64,000 bases of DNA from NCBI RefSeq assembly GCF_000012985.1, contig NC_007645.1, forward strand, positions 3,812,501 through 3,876,500, given 5' to 3'. The position numbers and the translations under genes were made by a program. How positions within the stretch are numbered: position 1 is the stretch's first letter; every line of letters begins with the position of its first letter. The DNA comes from Hahella chejuensis KCTC 2396. GTDB lineage: Bacteria; Pseudomonadota; Gammaproteobacteria; Pseudomonadales; Oleiphilaceae. Below, piece after piece: positions 24,289 through 32,878 of the stretch. The notes under the pieces are model-generated. The model saw only the letters and a program-made list of their open reading frames with translations. It was not told where the DNA came from and ran no database searches.

Positions 24289-25359
24289 TCAGAGACACAG
24301 GCTCGCCGCCCTGGCGTCCGCCCCGGCCCGGGTCTTGTTGATTCGCCCGGGAAAGGCCGGCGTGAGCCAGCGGTTTAACTCCTGATGCACCCGCGGTTCG
24401 AACAGTCCCCTCTCGCTCATCCACTCATCATTGAAAATTGTCGGCAGATATTTTTCTCCTCCATCACAGACGATGCAGACCATCGTCCCGCTTCCGCTCA
24501 GGTTCTGGGCGATTTTGACGCTCTGGTACACCGCGCCTCCCGCCGAACCGCCAATCAACAACCCGCGCTGACGCGCCAGGTAACGACAGGTTTCAAACGC
24601 TTCCGCGTCCGTCACCTGATATCCGTAATCCACCAACTCCCGCCGAAACGCCGCGCCGATGGCGTCGCCGGGCGGAACGCCGGTGCCGGACTGGTAATAA
24701 GGTCCGCCTTCCTTGCGAAACACCACCGAACCCACCGGCTCCACGCCGAAAATGCGAATATCGGAACGATACTTCTTTAACTCCGAAGCCACGCCGGTGA
24801 TGGAGCCGCCCGTACCGACACAGGCCACCAGCGCATCAATGCCGCCATCGGTGTCGCGAATCAGCTCATGCGCCAGGGAGCCGGAGTAACCGCCTGGGTT
24901 CGCCAGGTTGTTGGACTGATCCATAAAGCAGGCGCCCTCGATTTCACTGGCCAGACGCGCCGCCGTCAGTTCTCTCTCCACCGTCGCCACCTCATCGTCG
25001 GCGTAATCGCCTTTAACGATGTGCACTTCTCCGCCGTAAGCCTTCACCGCCATGACTTTCTCGACGGCGGCGTGATGGTCCATCACGGCGATAAAGCGAA
25101 AGCCCATTTCCGCGGCCAACAGGGCCAATCCCGTAGCGGTGTTGCCGGAAGACGACTCCACAATCACGCCGCCCGGCTGCAAACGGCCTTCCCTCACCGC
25201 CGCTTCGATCATGCTGCGGGCCATGCGGTCTTTCATGCTCATGCCGGGGTTGAACTTTTCCAGCTTCAGCAGCAATTTCCAGGAGCAGTCCTGCAAAGGC
25301 AGCTCCAGTAGAGGGGTTTCGCCAATTAATTCCGACACTTTTGTTTTAATCATGTTCAT
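24289..25359 (-). CDS. Cysteine synthase-like PLP enzyme (CysK/SbnA type)
   Basis: 356 residues, fold type II PLP enzyme. The PLP lysine is in GMSMKDRMA (about residue 43), the substrate loop is SSSGNTATG, and the phosphate-binding loop is VGTGGSITG. Compared with housekeeping CysK it has a longer C-terminal tail (about 330-356) and altered surroundings (LEKFNPGMSMKDR). Relatives in siderophore pathways such as SbnA condense O-phosphoserine with an amino acid to build diaminopropionate precursors; others make cysteine. Clustering with a type III PLP decarboxylase, an opine dehydrogenase and an exporter argues for specialised biosynthesis rather than cysteine supply. The exact reaction is unknown. 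Confidence 0.8.
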   Translation of the reverse strand: MNMIKTKVSELIGETPLLELPLQDCSWKLLLKLEKFNPGMSMKDRMARSMIEAAVREGRLQPGGVIVESSSGNTATGLALLAAEMGFRFIAVMDHHAAVEKVMAVKAYGGEVHIVKGDYADDEVATVERELTAARLASEIEGACFMDQSNNLANPGGYSGSLAHELIRDTDGGIDALVACVGTGGSITGVASELKKYRSDIRIFGVEPVGSVVFRKEGGPYYQSGTGVPPGDAIGAAFRRELVDYGYQVTDAEAFETCRYLARQRGLLIGGSAGGAVYQSVKIAQNLSGSGTMVCIVCDGGEKYLPTIFNDEWMSERGLFEPRVHQELNRWLTPAFPGRINKTRAGADARAASLCL

Positions 25360-25408
25360 TCCTTATTCGTTATATATCAGTGCTTTCCAGTCCTGATTGC
25401 GAAACTGC

Positions 25409-26794
25409 TCAGAACGACTCATCCAATCGCCATGACCAATCGCCATGCCCTCCTTCATGGGCGTCGGTTGCGATTAATGCAAGCTTTTTCGGTGTCGGCG
25501 CACGATGAAAACAGGTCTCCATGAGATCCATCTGATAACCGGCGGTGTTCACGAAGGCCAGACAATCTCCTGCTTGCGGCAGATTCTTGAAAGGAATCCA
25601 CCTCTTCGTCAGCACGTCCGACTCCAGGCAGCTACCGCCTGCAATGTAGGCGACGCCGGCGCCGCCCTGGCCTGCGCCAATCACGATCGGGTCCACCAGA
25701 AATTCCGAATGGAACCAGGTTTCACAGGCGCTGAAGCTGAAGCCGTCGACAACGATGACATGCTTGTCCGGTCCCAGGCGCTTCACGCCCTTGACGCGAA
25801 ACAAAGTCATTCCGGCCTGATCCACCAACGCGCGCCCTGGCTCCACGTATAACGCCACGCTCTCTTGTCGCAGGCGCTCGCGATTGCCGCAGGCGGCCAG
25901 AATGTCCTCCAGGGCCTCTTCTTTGACCCGGGGGGACCAATAGGGGTAAAAGTCGCTCGGTGGATGTCCGTCCGTGTAGTAATGAGATCCGTTGTATCCC
26001 TGAAACGCCTCCCAGTTGCTTCGCGAGAGGTATCGGGTGGGGAAGCCCCCGCCAATGTTGACGCTGCGGGCGTCAAAGCCCAGTTCGCGAATGTAGCGGA
26101 TCATTTCAATAGACACCGCCAGCGCCTCGGCGCGTTGACGGATGGAGTAGCCGCCCAGGTGAAGCGCGACGCCTTCCAGCTCCAGGCGATCCTGAAACGG
26201 CTGCAATGTGTCCGCCAGCGTCCTCAACGTTTCACTGTTCATGCCAAAGCGGCTGGCGCCGACATCGCCGTTCCAGCGCAGCTTGATGCGGGTCTTACCG
26301 CCTTTGTGAGACGCCAGCAGCAACGCCTGCAGGCCCTCGAATTCTTCCGCAGAGTCAATGGCGACGACCGCCCCCTTCTTGACGCCCAGTTCAACAAAGT
26401 CAGGGCTTTTAAACGCGCCGGACAGCGAACAGGCATCGCCCTCCACGCCCGCCGCCAGCGCATCCTGCAACTCAAACAAACTGGAGACATCCGCTCCCGC
26501 GCCATTGACCGCGAGGGCTTTGAGAAAGCTGTTGCAGCGATTGACTTTCATCGCATACAGCACGTCGCCGCGAATATCGGCGGCGGCGTACACCCGCCGA
26601 AAGCGGTAGAGATTTTCTTCAAATATCTGTGGAAACATCAGGTGCACGGGCGAGCCATGGGCGTCCATCAGCGCCTGTAAACGAACGGGATCGCAATCCA
26701 GCACCCTTTGCGTCAGGGAATGGGCCAGCGGCGCCAGAAAGGGCGCAACCTCTCCCCTCACGCCGCCTTGCCGGCATGATTTAATTGTCACCAT
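25409..26794 (-). CDS. Type III PLP-dependent decarboxylase-like enzyme (LysA/Y4yA-like)
   Basis: 461 residues from the ATG at 26794, which has AAGGAG upstream; a longer ORF to 26899 overlaps the previous gene and is not needed. Alanine-racemase-like barrel features: PLP lysine in LYAMKVNRCNS, glycine motif NIGGGFPTRY, and EPGRALVDQAG. The second-domain active-site motif is GGSCLESDVLTK (C-x-E-S-D), and NTAGYQMDLMETCFH follows. These are the diaminopimelate/ornithine decarboxylase catalytic signatures, but the protein is longer than LysA and has an unusual insert (SRSNWEAFQGYNGSHYYTDG). I recall a similar pairing with a cysteine-synthase-like gene in rhizobia (y4xP/y4yA). The substrate is unknown. 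Confidence 0.78.
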   Translation of the reverse strand: MVTIKSCRQGGVRGEVAPFLAPLAHSLTQRVLDCDPVRLQALMDAHGSPVHLMFPQIFEENLYRFRRVYAAADIRGDVLYAMKVNRCNSFLKALAVNGAGADVSSLFELQDALAAGVEGDACSLSGAFKSPDFVELGVKKGAVVAIDSAEEFEGLQALLLASHKGGKTRIKLRWNGDVGASRFGMNSETLRTLADTLQPFQDRLELEGVALHLGGYSIRQRAEALAVSIEMIRYIRELGFDARSVNIGGGFPTRYLSRSNWEAFQGYNGSHYYTDGHPPSDFYPYWSPRVKEEALEDILAACGNRERLRQESVALYVEPGRALVDQAGMTLFRVKGVKRLGPDKHVIVVDGFSFSACETWFHSEFLVDPIVIGAGQGGAGVAYIAGGSCLESDVLTKRWIPFKNLPQAGDCLAFVNTAGYQMDLMETCFHRAPTPKKLALIATDAHEGGHGDWSWRLDESF

Positions 26795-26813
26795 TACTTC
26801 CCTGCTCCTTTGG

Positions 26814-27956
26814 CTAACGCACCAACGCCATGGGGCGTTGCGGCCAACCCGAGGGAAAATAGCGCTTAATGTTGTCTTCAAATCCCCCGCAATATTCATA
26901 AGCCCAATCCCGAATTTCCGCGAGCATGGGGGTATTTACGTTGAGTCTTTTGGCTGCTTCCAGGAAAAAATCCATGCCGTAAGGCACATCTTCCGTGAAG
27001 ATACGGTGGCGACGATTAACCTCAAAACCGCCTTCACACGTCAACATGGGAATCTTGATGCCGGCGTACGCCGGATTGGTGCGGAAAGTAGAGTATAGCG
27101 TGCGCGGATCAGCGATCTGTCTGCCGTATATTTTCACGATGTCTTCGTGTAGCGGCAGCACAAACGGGAATTCGGAACGATACGCGCCTTTCAACGCAGC
27201 CAGTATGGCCTGCTGCTCTTCGTCGCACTTCTTGATCAGATAAGCGGCGAACTCGGTGAGATCTTCATAGAAGTTCAGGCGTTCTTTGAAGGGCTTGCCG
27301 TCCCACTGCGAATACGGCCCCACCAGGGAATACAGAATCGGCAAATGTTCGATGGGATTGCCGGCGCAGGCGCTCAGTTCAATGTAGTGCTCCACCCGAC
27401 TCGCCGGCTGGTAGAACAGCTTTTCCAGGGCTTTCTTGGCCAGCTCCACCTTGATGTGTGTCGGGTTGGAGATAGCGTAGAACAGCTCCTTCTTGAACCC
27501 GAGAATGCTGACGCTCTGGCCTGGCGTAAGATGCGAGGCCATCACCGGCGTGTCCTTGATGCCCCAGGCGTAGACATTGGAGCGGCGGCCGATGTGATAG
27601 TCCACCATCCAGTCAAAGGCCCCCCAACCGGGTATTGCGCACAACTGCACGACCTTGTCTTCAGAAATCAGATTGGCGATTTGCGCCAGAACGCGGGGAC
27701 GATCGTTAGCGGGATTGGTGATAAAAATCAGATCCGCCTGGGGTATGACTTCAACGGGATTGTCCGTTACACGCACCGGCTTGGCGTGCAGATCCTCCCC
27801 ATAGGGGGTGGATACGACAATCTGGCCATTGGCGCCCAGTCTTTCGTTTATTTCCTGGGCTTTCCGGGTCAGCATCGAAACTTCCTGCCCTCGTGAGGCG
27901 AAGATACCCAGAAGTGCGTGGGCTTGTTGGCCCCCGCCAATGATTACGATATTCAT
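26814..27956 (-). CDS. Opine (octopine/nopaline-type) dehydrogenase family protein
   Basis: 380 residues. An N-terminal Rossmann fold begins MNIVIIGGGQQAHALLGIFA (G-x-G-x-x-A variant), with ADLIFITNPANDRP following. The C-terminal octopine-dehydrogenase domain contains ACAGNPIEHLPILYSLVGPY, equivalent to the N-x-x-x-H-P catalytic histidine segment, and a long helical body. Such enzymes reductively condense an amino acid with a 2-oxo acid; members make octopine, or metallophores such as staphylopine and pseudopaline. It is the first gene of the leftward operon, with an AAGGAAG ribosome binding site and 19 bp before the decarboxylase gene. No nicotianamine-synthase-like gene is present, so the product differs from known opine metallophores. 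Confidence 0.8.
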   Translation of the reverse strand: MNIVIIGGGQQAHALLGIFASRGQEVSMLTRKAQEINERLGANGQIVVSTPYGEDLHAKPVRVTDNPVEVIPQADLIFITNPANDRPRVLAQIANLISEDKVVQLCAIPGWGAFDWMVDYHIGRRSNVYAWGIKDTPVMASHLTPGQSVSILGFKKELFYAISNPTHIKVELAKKALEKLFYQPASRVEHYIELSACAGNPIEHLPILYSLVGPYSQWDGKPFKERLNFYEDLTEFAAYLIKKCDEEQQAILAALKGAYRSEFPFVLPLHEDIVKIYGRQIADPRTLYSTFRTNPAYAGIKIPMLTCEGGFEVNRRHRIFTEDVPYGMDFFLEAAKRLNVNTPMLAEIRDWAYEYCGGFEDNIKRYFPSGWPQRPMALVR

Positions 27957-28510
27957 ATTGCGAACTTCCTTTCCATTACTTCTTGACTTGGAACACTGGT
28001 TTGTCAGGTCAAACGCGTTACCTTACGCTTTGCGTTGCTGCGTTATATCGCTCTGAGCCGGGTCCTGCAATTGCCTGCAACATCCGGGTTTGCGGCGGGC
28101 TTTCCATGTGCGCCCCTGGCCTGGGCGTCCTACGCTGGAAAATCATTGGATGAATGTCGGGTTTGGACGCCTGTTGCATCACAAGCCTCCAAACAACCCT
28201 CCACGAAACCAGCGACGAATCGAACGGTGCGTGGACGGAGAGTTGAAATACCAGGCCAGTCAGGAGGAAAATCCTTCCAACCGGCATGACGACACACCTA
28301 TCCGGCCGACGGTCCGCCTCTCATTGCGCCAGTCAAACCGCCGCATTCCGAGAACTAAACCTGTCGCCGCGAACAGTGACAACCTTGTCAATACCATGCA
28401 AAAAGCAACGTTACAATTTGTTTTTATTTAGAAAAAGATATTTTAATCGACTCAAAAAAGTAAATTGATTATATTGCACATCGCTGTGATATTTTTTCCA
28501 CGAGGGATGT
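27957..28510. other. Divergent intergenic region between the opine operon and the LysR gene
   Basis: About 550 bases. The right-hand part (28395-28500) is strongly AT-rich and probably carries the LysR promoter and operator. The left part is GC-richer and holds no convincing gene. LysR regulators usually bind such divergent regions, so the site controlling both directions is expected here, but no clean T-N11-A palindrome was identified. Confidence 0.5.
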
Positions 28511-29428
28511 ATGAGGAGTAACTCACGGCCTTCATTAAAAGCCTTGGAAGTTTTTGAAGCAGTCGCCCGCCACCAGAGTTTTTGTAAAGCGTCAGAAGAG
28601 CTGTGCATCAACCACAGCGGGGTCAGCAAGCATATCAAGTCTCTGGAGCTGCATTTCGAAAAGCGGCTGTTGGTGAGAAACAACAAGCAGGTGCAACTGA
28701 CCGACAGCGGACAGCGTCTGTGGGAGCAGCTAACCCAAGCCTTCGAGATCATTCGCGGCGCCTGCGGCATTCCCCACGAAAAGAACTTTATCGAAATCAA
28801 AGTGCCGGTCACTTTCGCCATTCGTTGGATGCTGCCGCGCCTCAGCCGCATTCGCGAAGAAACAGAACTCAATCTGAAGGTGACGACCGCCTGGCGTCAT
28901 TCCGTCGATTTTCTGAAAGAACATTACGATATGGGCATCATCTTTTGCGACGATCCGTCCGAGGAGTTCTTTTACGAGGAAAACCTGGTCGCCGTGTGCT
29001 CCAAAGACTATTACGAGCAGTTACAGGGGTTGTCCGACCAGGAGATTATGAATCAGGCGAATTTCATCAGCCCTAACCCTTCCATGTCCGACTGGGAACT
29101 GTTCTTCTCCCACACCGGCCTGTCCAGCGCTCAGATCAGTGCGGACCGGATGCTGATCATGGACTCCATGGAATCCGCCATCACCGCCGCCGTGAAGTTC
29201 AGCGGCGTCGCCATCACCGATGTCCTGTACGTGCAGAATGAACTGGCCGGCGGACAATTGATCAACGTGTTTTCCCGCACCGTGAAAACCGGTTTGGGCT
29301 ACAAACTCACCTGCGTCCCCTCGTTACGGGACAGCCGGGAATATGAAACGCTGCAGGAATGGATCACCCGCGAGGCCAATAGTCAGCCAGCGCGCATCTT
29401 GAGTACTGAGGCCGTGGCGGCGGAGTAG
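28511..29428 (+). CDS. LysR family transcriptional regulator (GcvA-like)
   Basis: 305 residues. The N-terminal winged helix-turn-helix is LKALEVFEAVARHQSFCKAS, then EELCINHSGVSKHIKSLE, with RLLVRNNKQVQLTDSGQRLW, all typical of LysR. The co-inducer domain follows from about residue 90, with IRWMLPRLSRIREETELNLK as in the GcvA/AmpR subgroup. It is transcribed divergently from the opine dehydrogenase operon and is the likely regulator of it. The gene ends 58 bp before a convergent hypothetical gene. Confidence 0.9.
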   Translation: MRSNSRPSLKALEVFEAVARHQSFCKASEELCINHSGVSKHIKSLELHFEKRLLVRNNKQVQLTDSGQRLWEQLTQAFEIIRGACGIPHEKNFIEIKVPVTFAIRWMLPRLSRIREETELNLKVTTAWRHSVDFLKEHYDMGIIFCDDPSEEFFYEENLVAVCSKDYYEQLQGLSDQEIMNQANFISPNPSMSDWELFFSHTGLSSAQISADRMLIMDSMESAITAAVKFSGVAITDVLYVQNELAGGQLINVFSRTVKTGLGYKLTCVPSLRDSREYETLQEWITREANSQPARILSTEAVAAE

Positions 29429-29486
29429 CTGTTACAACGGTCTCTTACTCTCCTCGCCTTTTCCCCCGCAATCTATCACCCGCGCC

Positions 29487-30728
29487 CTAGAAAATATCCG
29501 CCGAGTCATCATCCTCTTCCGTGAAATCTATGATGGTCTCCCCCAGGGAGGCAGCCTTGGCTCGGCTGTAAAACTCTCCTGAATAGTCGCCGCCCAGCAG
29601 GACTTCCGTTCTGTCCGTCTCGCCAAACAGATAAATCATTCGCTCTGAAAGAGCCGGCGCAGAGGTTTGATCACGTAATCGCGCAATGGTTTCTTTAAAG
29701 ACTTCTTGGGCGACAGGCTTGTCGATGTCCGCGAAACGCTGCTCCACTAGCGGTAAATATTGTTTTGCGTCCAGGTCGGCGATGGCGCAAGCAGCATAGG
29801 ATAAATTTTTCGTATTTTCGGGATTCTGAAGAAACGCCGCAGCGCCATCTGCGTCGCGGTTAATCATCCACAACGCGTAGCGGGTTTCCATGACGAATTG
29901 AGCGCCTTCATAGCGCCACTCAAAGCTTTCCAGAAAGGACTCCAATACACTCACGTCTCCCGCATACCCGCACAGCGATAGCGCAATCGCCACAGGACCG
30001 GTCTTGCAGTTCAGTCCATAAGAGGCGTCGTCATCGCTGACCTTCTTCAAGACCTCCAACAAGATATCGGTAGCGTTGGGTACGTGGTGGCGCGTGTACT
30101 CCATAGCGAGAGCGCCTACCAGCCCCTTATTGGCTTCATGATAAAGCGACGGCGTGAAGCCATAAGAAGGCAACTTTTCGCTGCGCACCCTTTTGGCGTA
30201 CTCGAAATGCCGCTCAAAGCTGGATTCCAAGAACGCCGTCACCCGTCCAGCGTATTCTGCTTTTTGCCCCCAACCGCGCAACGTGGGCAGCCAGGCTGAA
30301 CGGTAGTCATGATCCTCCACTTCAAGCTGCTGCGTCAGCTTGTCCAGCAACATGGAGAACGTGGTCTCGTCACTCATCTTCGCAAACAGGTAATAACGAT
30401 AGTCCTGTTCTGTCTCCGCCAGATGTTCATGTAGCGTCTGCATGAACGTCTCCGAGGCGTTCGCCCGGGCGATGAGCGTATCGCAGAAGGCGTGCAGCCC
30501 GTTTTCGACAGCGGTAAAACATTCTTTGCTCAACTCCGCGCGGATATCCCAGTCAATGTCGTCGGTCCATAATTCGTCGTTATTGAGAAAGTCATATATC
30601 GGGGAGGTCTGACGGCTGATCGTAGTCAGCGTCGCCGCAAAATCCGTTTGGAAGGCGTTGACCGCCGCTTCAATATTGTTTTCGATTTCAGCTTTGAGGG
30701 CATGTATAGCATCGTAAGGAATAGTCAC
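29487..30728 (-). CDS. Hypothetical helical-repeat protein
   Basis: 413 residues, acidic, with no signal peptide or membrane segment. The composition and periodic helices (for example NATDILLEVLKKVSDDDASY and PVAIALSLCGYAGDVSVLES) suggest HEAT-like or other alpha-solenoid repeats. An acidic tail (DFTEEDDDSADIF) closes the protein. No catalytic motif was seen. It is a single gene facing the LysR gene. I do not recognise a family, so any functional statement would be a guess. Confidence 0.7.
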   Translation of the reverse strand: MTIPYDAIHALKAEIENNIEAAVNAFQTDFAATLTTISRQTSPIYDFLNNDELWTDDIDWDIRAELSKECFTAVENGLHAFCDTLIARANASETFMQTLHEHLAETEQDYRYYLFAKMSDETTFSMLLDKLTQQLEVEDHDYRSAWLPTLRGWGQKAEYAGRVTAFLESSFERHFEYAKRVRSEKLPSYGFTPSLYHEANKGLVGALAMEYTRHHVPNATDILLEVLKKVSDDDASYGLNCKTGPVAIALSLCGYAGDVSVLESFLESFEWRYEGAQFVMETRYALWMINRDADGAAAFLQNPENTKNLSYAACAIADLDAKQYLPLVEQRFADIDKPVAQEVFKETIARLRDQTSAPALSERMIYLFGETDRTEVLLGGDYSGEFYSRAKAASLGETIIDFTEEDDDSADIF

Positions 30729-30906
30729 GGGATAACATCTCTAAATTGTTTATTTCAGTCTGTGCGCGATTCGCGATTAAAGACGCGGTGAGGATATGCA
30801 ATGAAACCCGGGCGTATTAATCGGCTGACAGAATGCGGGATAAAAACGAGGAAATAAATCACCTGCGGGCGTCAGGAACCCCATCCCAACGCCCGCTTCG
30901 ATCTGT

Positions 30907-31884
30907 TTAAGCAGCGGCCACTACGGTGTAGCCGAGGTAGCTGGTGTAGGCGATGTACACCGCAAGCAGAATGCCGCCTTCGACGCGGTTGATGCGGCCT
31001 TGTTTGCCTTTGAAGCCGAAGCCCATGACGAATAGCGCCAGGGTGAGGCCGGCCATCAGCGACCAGTCGCGGTACAGGACTTCCGGCTGCACTTCCAAGG
31101 GATGAATGGCGGCGGCGATACCGACGACGGCTAGTGTATTGAACAGGTTGGAGCCGATGACGTTGCCGATGGCGAGGTCGTGCTCGCCTTTACGGATCGC
31201 CGCCAGCGAGGAGGCCAGCTCCGGCAGCGAGGTGCCGATGGCTACGATAGTCAGGCCGATGATCAGGTCGCTGACGCCCAGACTCTGCGCTATTGTGACC
31301 GCGCCCCACACCAGAATGCGCGAGCTGACGATCAGTAGAATCAAGCCGGCCACCAGCCAGAATATGGCGCTTTTCAACGGCAAAGGATGCGCGATCATTT
31401 CATCGTCCACCTCTAACGCCAAGGCGTCGGAGCGCTGCTGCATGCCTTCGCGAATGGTCCAGCCCATCAGGCAGGCGAACACTACCAGCAGAATCGCCGC
31501 GTCTACGCGGGTCAAATCGCCGTCCCATAACAAACCGGCGGATAAAAGCGTGATTGCAGTCAGAATCGGCAGTTCTTTGCGTAATACCTGGGAATGTACG
31601 GCGATGGGGCTGATCACCGCCACCAGACCAAGAATCAATGCAATGTTGGTGATGTTGGAGCCATAACCGTTGCCCAGCGCCAGACCGGGGTTGCCTTCCG
31701 ACGCCGCCAGCGCCGACACCACCATTTCCGGGGCCGACGTGCCGAACCCCACAATCACCATCCCTATCAGCAGGGGCGGCATGCCTCCATGCTTCGCCGT
31801 CGCAGCGGCGCCCTCCACAAAACGGTCCGCGCTCCAGACCAGTAGCGCCAGGCCAGCAACTATGGCAAGCAATGCAAGCGTCAT
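30907..31884 (-). CDS. Calcium/sodium antiporter (CaCA family, YrbG-like)
   Basis: 325 residues, about ten helices in two inverted repeats, each with the alpha-repeat signature: GFGTSAPEMVVSALAA followed by GNGYGSNITNI, and AIGTSLPELASSLAA followed by GNVIGSNLFNT. CaCA exchangers move Ca2+ (and sometimes Mn2+) out of the cytoplasm in exchange for Na+ or H+. The yybP-ykoY riboswitch upstream suggests that manganese controls expression and that Mn2+ may be a substrate. Its ATG overlaps the stop of a 34-codon leader ORF (ATGA at 31881-31884), so translation is likely coupled to the leader. GAGGTGAT supplies a modest ribosome binding site of its own. Confidence 0.9.
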   Translation of the reverse strand: MTLALLAIVAGLALLVWSADRFVEGAAATAKHGGMPPLLIGMVIVGFGTSAPEMVVSALAASEGNPGLALGNGYGSNITNIALILGLVAVISPIAVHSQVLRKELPILTAITLLSAGLLWDGDLTRVDAAILLVVFACLMGWTIREGMQQRSDALALEVDDEMIAHPLPLKSAIFWLVAGLILLIVSSRILVWGAVTIAQSLGVSDLIIGLTIVAIGTSLPELASSLAAIRKGEHDLAIGNVIGSNLFNTLAVVGIAAAIHPLEVQPEVLYRDWSLMAGLTLALFVMGFGFKGKQGRINRVEGGILLAVYIAYTSYLGYTVVAAA

Positions 31885-31985
31885 GCGATCACCTCGCGTT
31901 TAGCAGAGTTCGGCGCGTACGCCTTGGGTGCGGCCGGATTCCATGGAACGGAATCGGCGACGTGAAGAGCAAGTAGTTTCATCAT
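31881..31985 (-). CDS. 34-residue leader ORF overlapping the antiporter start
   Basis: Too short for routine gene calls. It reads MMKLLALHVADSVPWNPA, then APKAYAPNSAKREVIA, then TGA, and the TGA shares bases with the antiporter ATG. AGAGG lies 6 nt before the first ATG. The bases just upstream of that Shine-Dalgarno (CCACCCC) are complementary to the loop of the riboswitch's downstream hairpin. The leader therefore looks like the direct target of the switch, passing regulation to the antiporter by coupling. Whether the peptide itself has a function is unknown. The N-terminus is mildly hydrophobic. Confidence 0.6.
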   Translation of the reverse strand: MMKLLALHVADSVPWNPAAPKAYAPNSAKREVIA

Positions 31986-31991
31986 GTGCAG

Positions 31992-32162
31992 CCTCTGGGG
32001 TGGAAAGATAAACGCTAAGACGCACGAAAAGCATCCACCCCTGGGTGCTTTTCGTGCGTCTTAGGTCTCATCAATCCTGGGAGGGACACGACCGCCACGG
32101 ACTTTGCGCCCGGAGACTGTTGACGACCGTCCCGGCTGCCGCCGGGAGACTACTCCCCTAAG
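31992..32162 (-). promoter_or_regulatory. yybP-ykoY manganese riboswitch upstream of the antiporter
   Basis: Read leftward from 32162: CTTAGGGGAGTAGTC, then GTCGTCAACAGTC and a terminal GATGAGACCTAAG. P1 is CTTAGG (32162-32157) with CCTAAG (32065-32060). The 3' strand of P1 is also the first arm of a perfect 19-bp hairpin (32064-32046 with 32033-32015), so P1 and hairpin are mutually exclusive at their base. The hairpin loop contains GGGGTGG (32041-32035), complementary to CCACCCC (32003-31997) beside the leader ORF's AGAGG. No T-tract follows the hairpin, favouring translational over transcriptional control. The aptamer call rests on the GGGGAGTAG core, the CAACA segment and P1. Confidence 0.8.
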
Positions 32163-32285
32163 AGTGGGCGAATCCTAGCAAACTCCTTTCTTGAGGACAA
32201 CCTAAAGCTTCCACCAGGCCCGCTCACGCCGCCAGAAGCCTTGCGCCCCGCGGCGTCAGCGCCATTAATAATCGCTCAGGTTGCA

Positions 32286-32313
32286 TTGCAACGCCCACCT
32301 CCACTGCTACAAT
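32286..32313 (+). promoter_or_regulatory. Probable sigma-70 promoter of the H-NOX operon
   Basis: TTGCAA (32286-32291), 16-bp spacer, TACAAT (32308-32313), located 35 bp before the H-NOX start. It precedes the ribosome binding site AGGAAGAG. Confidence 0.6.
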
Positions 32314-32347
32314 TTTGGTAACGGACCTGCTCAGGAAGAGAAGCAAG

Positions 32348-32878
32348 ATGAAAGGCATCGTTTTCACCGAATTTCTGCAACTGGTGGAAGATAAATTCGG
32401 GCTTGAGGAAGTCGACGCTCTTATTGAAGAATCCGGCGTGTCAGGGATATACACCTCCGTAGGCACCTACGACCACAGCGAAATGGTCGAACTGCTGCAA
32501 ACGCTTAGCGCCCGTCACAGCGCTCCAATTCCTGACCTGTTGAAAACCTTCGGCGAACATCTCTTCGGCCGCTTCTATGTCCTGTATCCGCAGTTTTTCA
32601 AGGACATCCACGGCTCGTTCGACTTTCTCAGCAAAATCGACGTTTATATCCATCAGGAAGTGCAGAAGCTCTATCCGGACGCGGAACTGCCGCGTTTTGA
32701 CTGTGCTCAGCCGCAGCCCAACCGACTGCTGCTGTATTACTATTCAACCCGACATCTGGAAGACCTGGCGGAAGGGTTGATACAGGGCGCCCTGGCCCAT
32801 TTCAATGACGGGGTCGTATTAAGTCAGCGAATTGAGGAAAAGGACCATATCACCTTTGAGCTGAAAAAAATCCAATGA
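32348..32878 (+). CDS. hnoX: H-NOX haem nitric-oxide sensor
   Basis: 176 residues from the ATG at 32348, after AGGAAGAG; an upstream in-frame start has no ribosome binding site. The H-NOX landmarks fall at canonical positions: proximal haem ligand H102 (VYIHQEV), P115 (ELPRF) and the propionate-binding Y131-x-S133-x-R135 (YYSTR). The N-terminus MKGIVFTEFLQLVEDKFG is typical. H-NOX proteins bind NO through ferrous haem and control a partner kinase or cyclic-di-GMP enzyme. The gene overlaps the hybrid kinase gene by ATGA, which identifies that kinase as the partner. In relatives this module controls biofilm or motility in response to NO. Confidence 0.95.
   Translation: MKGIVFTEFLQLVEDKFGLEEVDALIEESGVSGIYTSVGTYDHSEMVELLQTLSARHSAPIPDLLKTFGEHLFGRFYVLYPQFFKDIHGSFDFLSKIDVYIHQEVQKLYPDAELPRFDCAQPQPNRLLLYYYSTRHLEDLAEGLIQGALAHFNDGVVLSQRIEEKDHITFELKKIQ

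Noticed and set aside
32015-32064. 19-bp perfect hairpin considered as a simple Rho-independent terminator
   Set aside because: No T-tract follows in the leftward direction. Its 5' arm overlaps riboswitch P1 and its loop complements the leader Shine-Dalgarno, so an expression-platform role explains it better.
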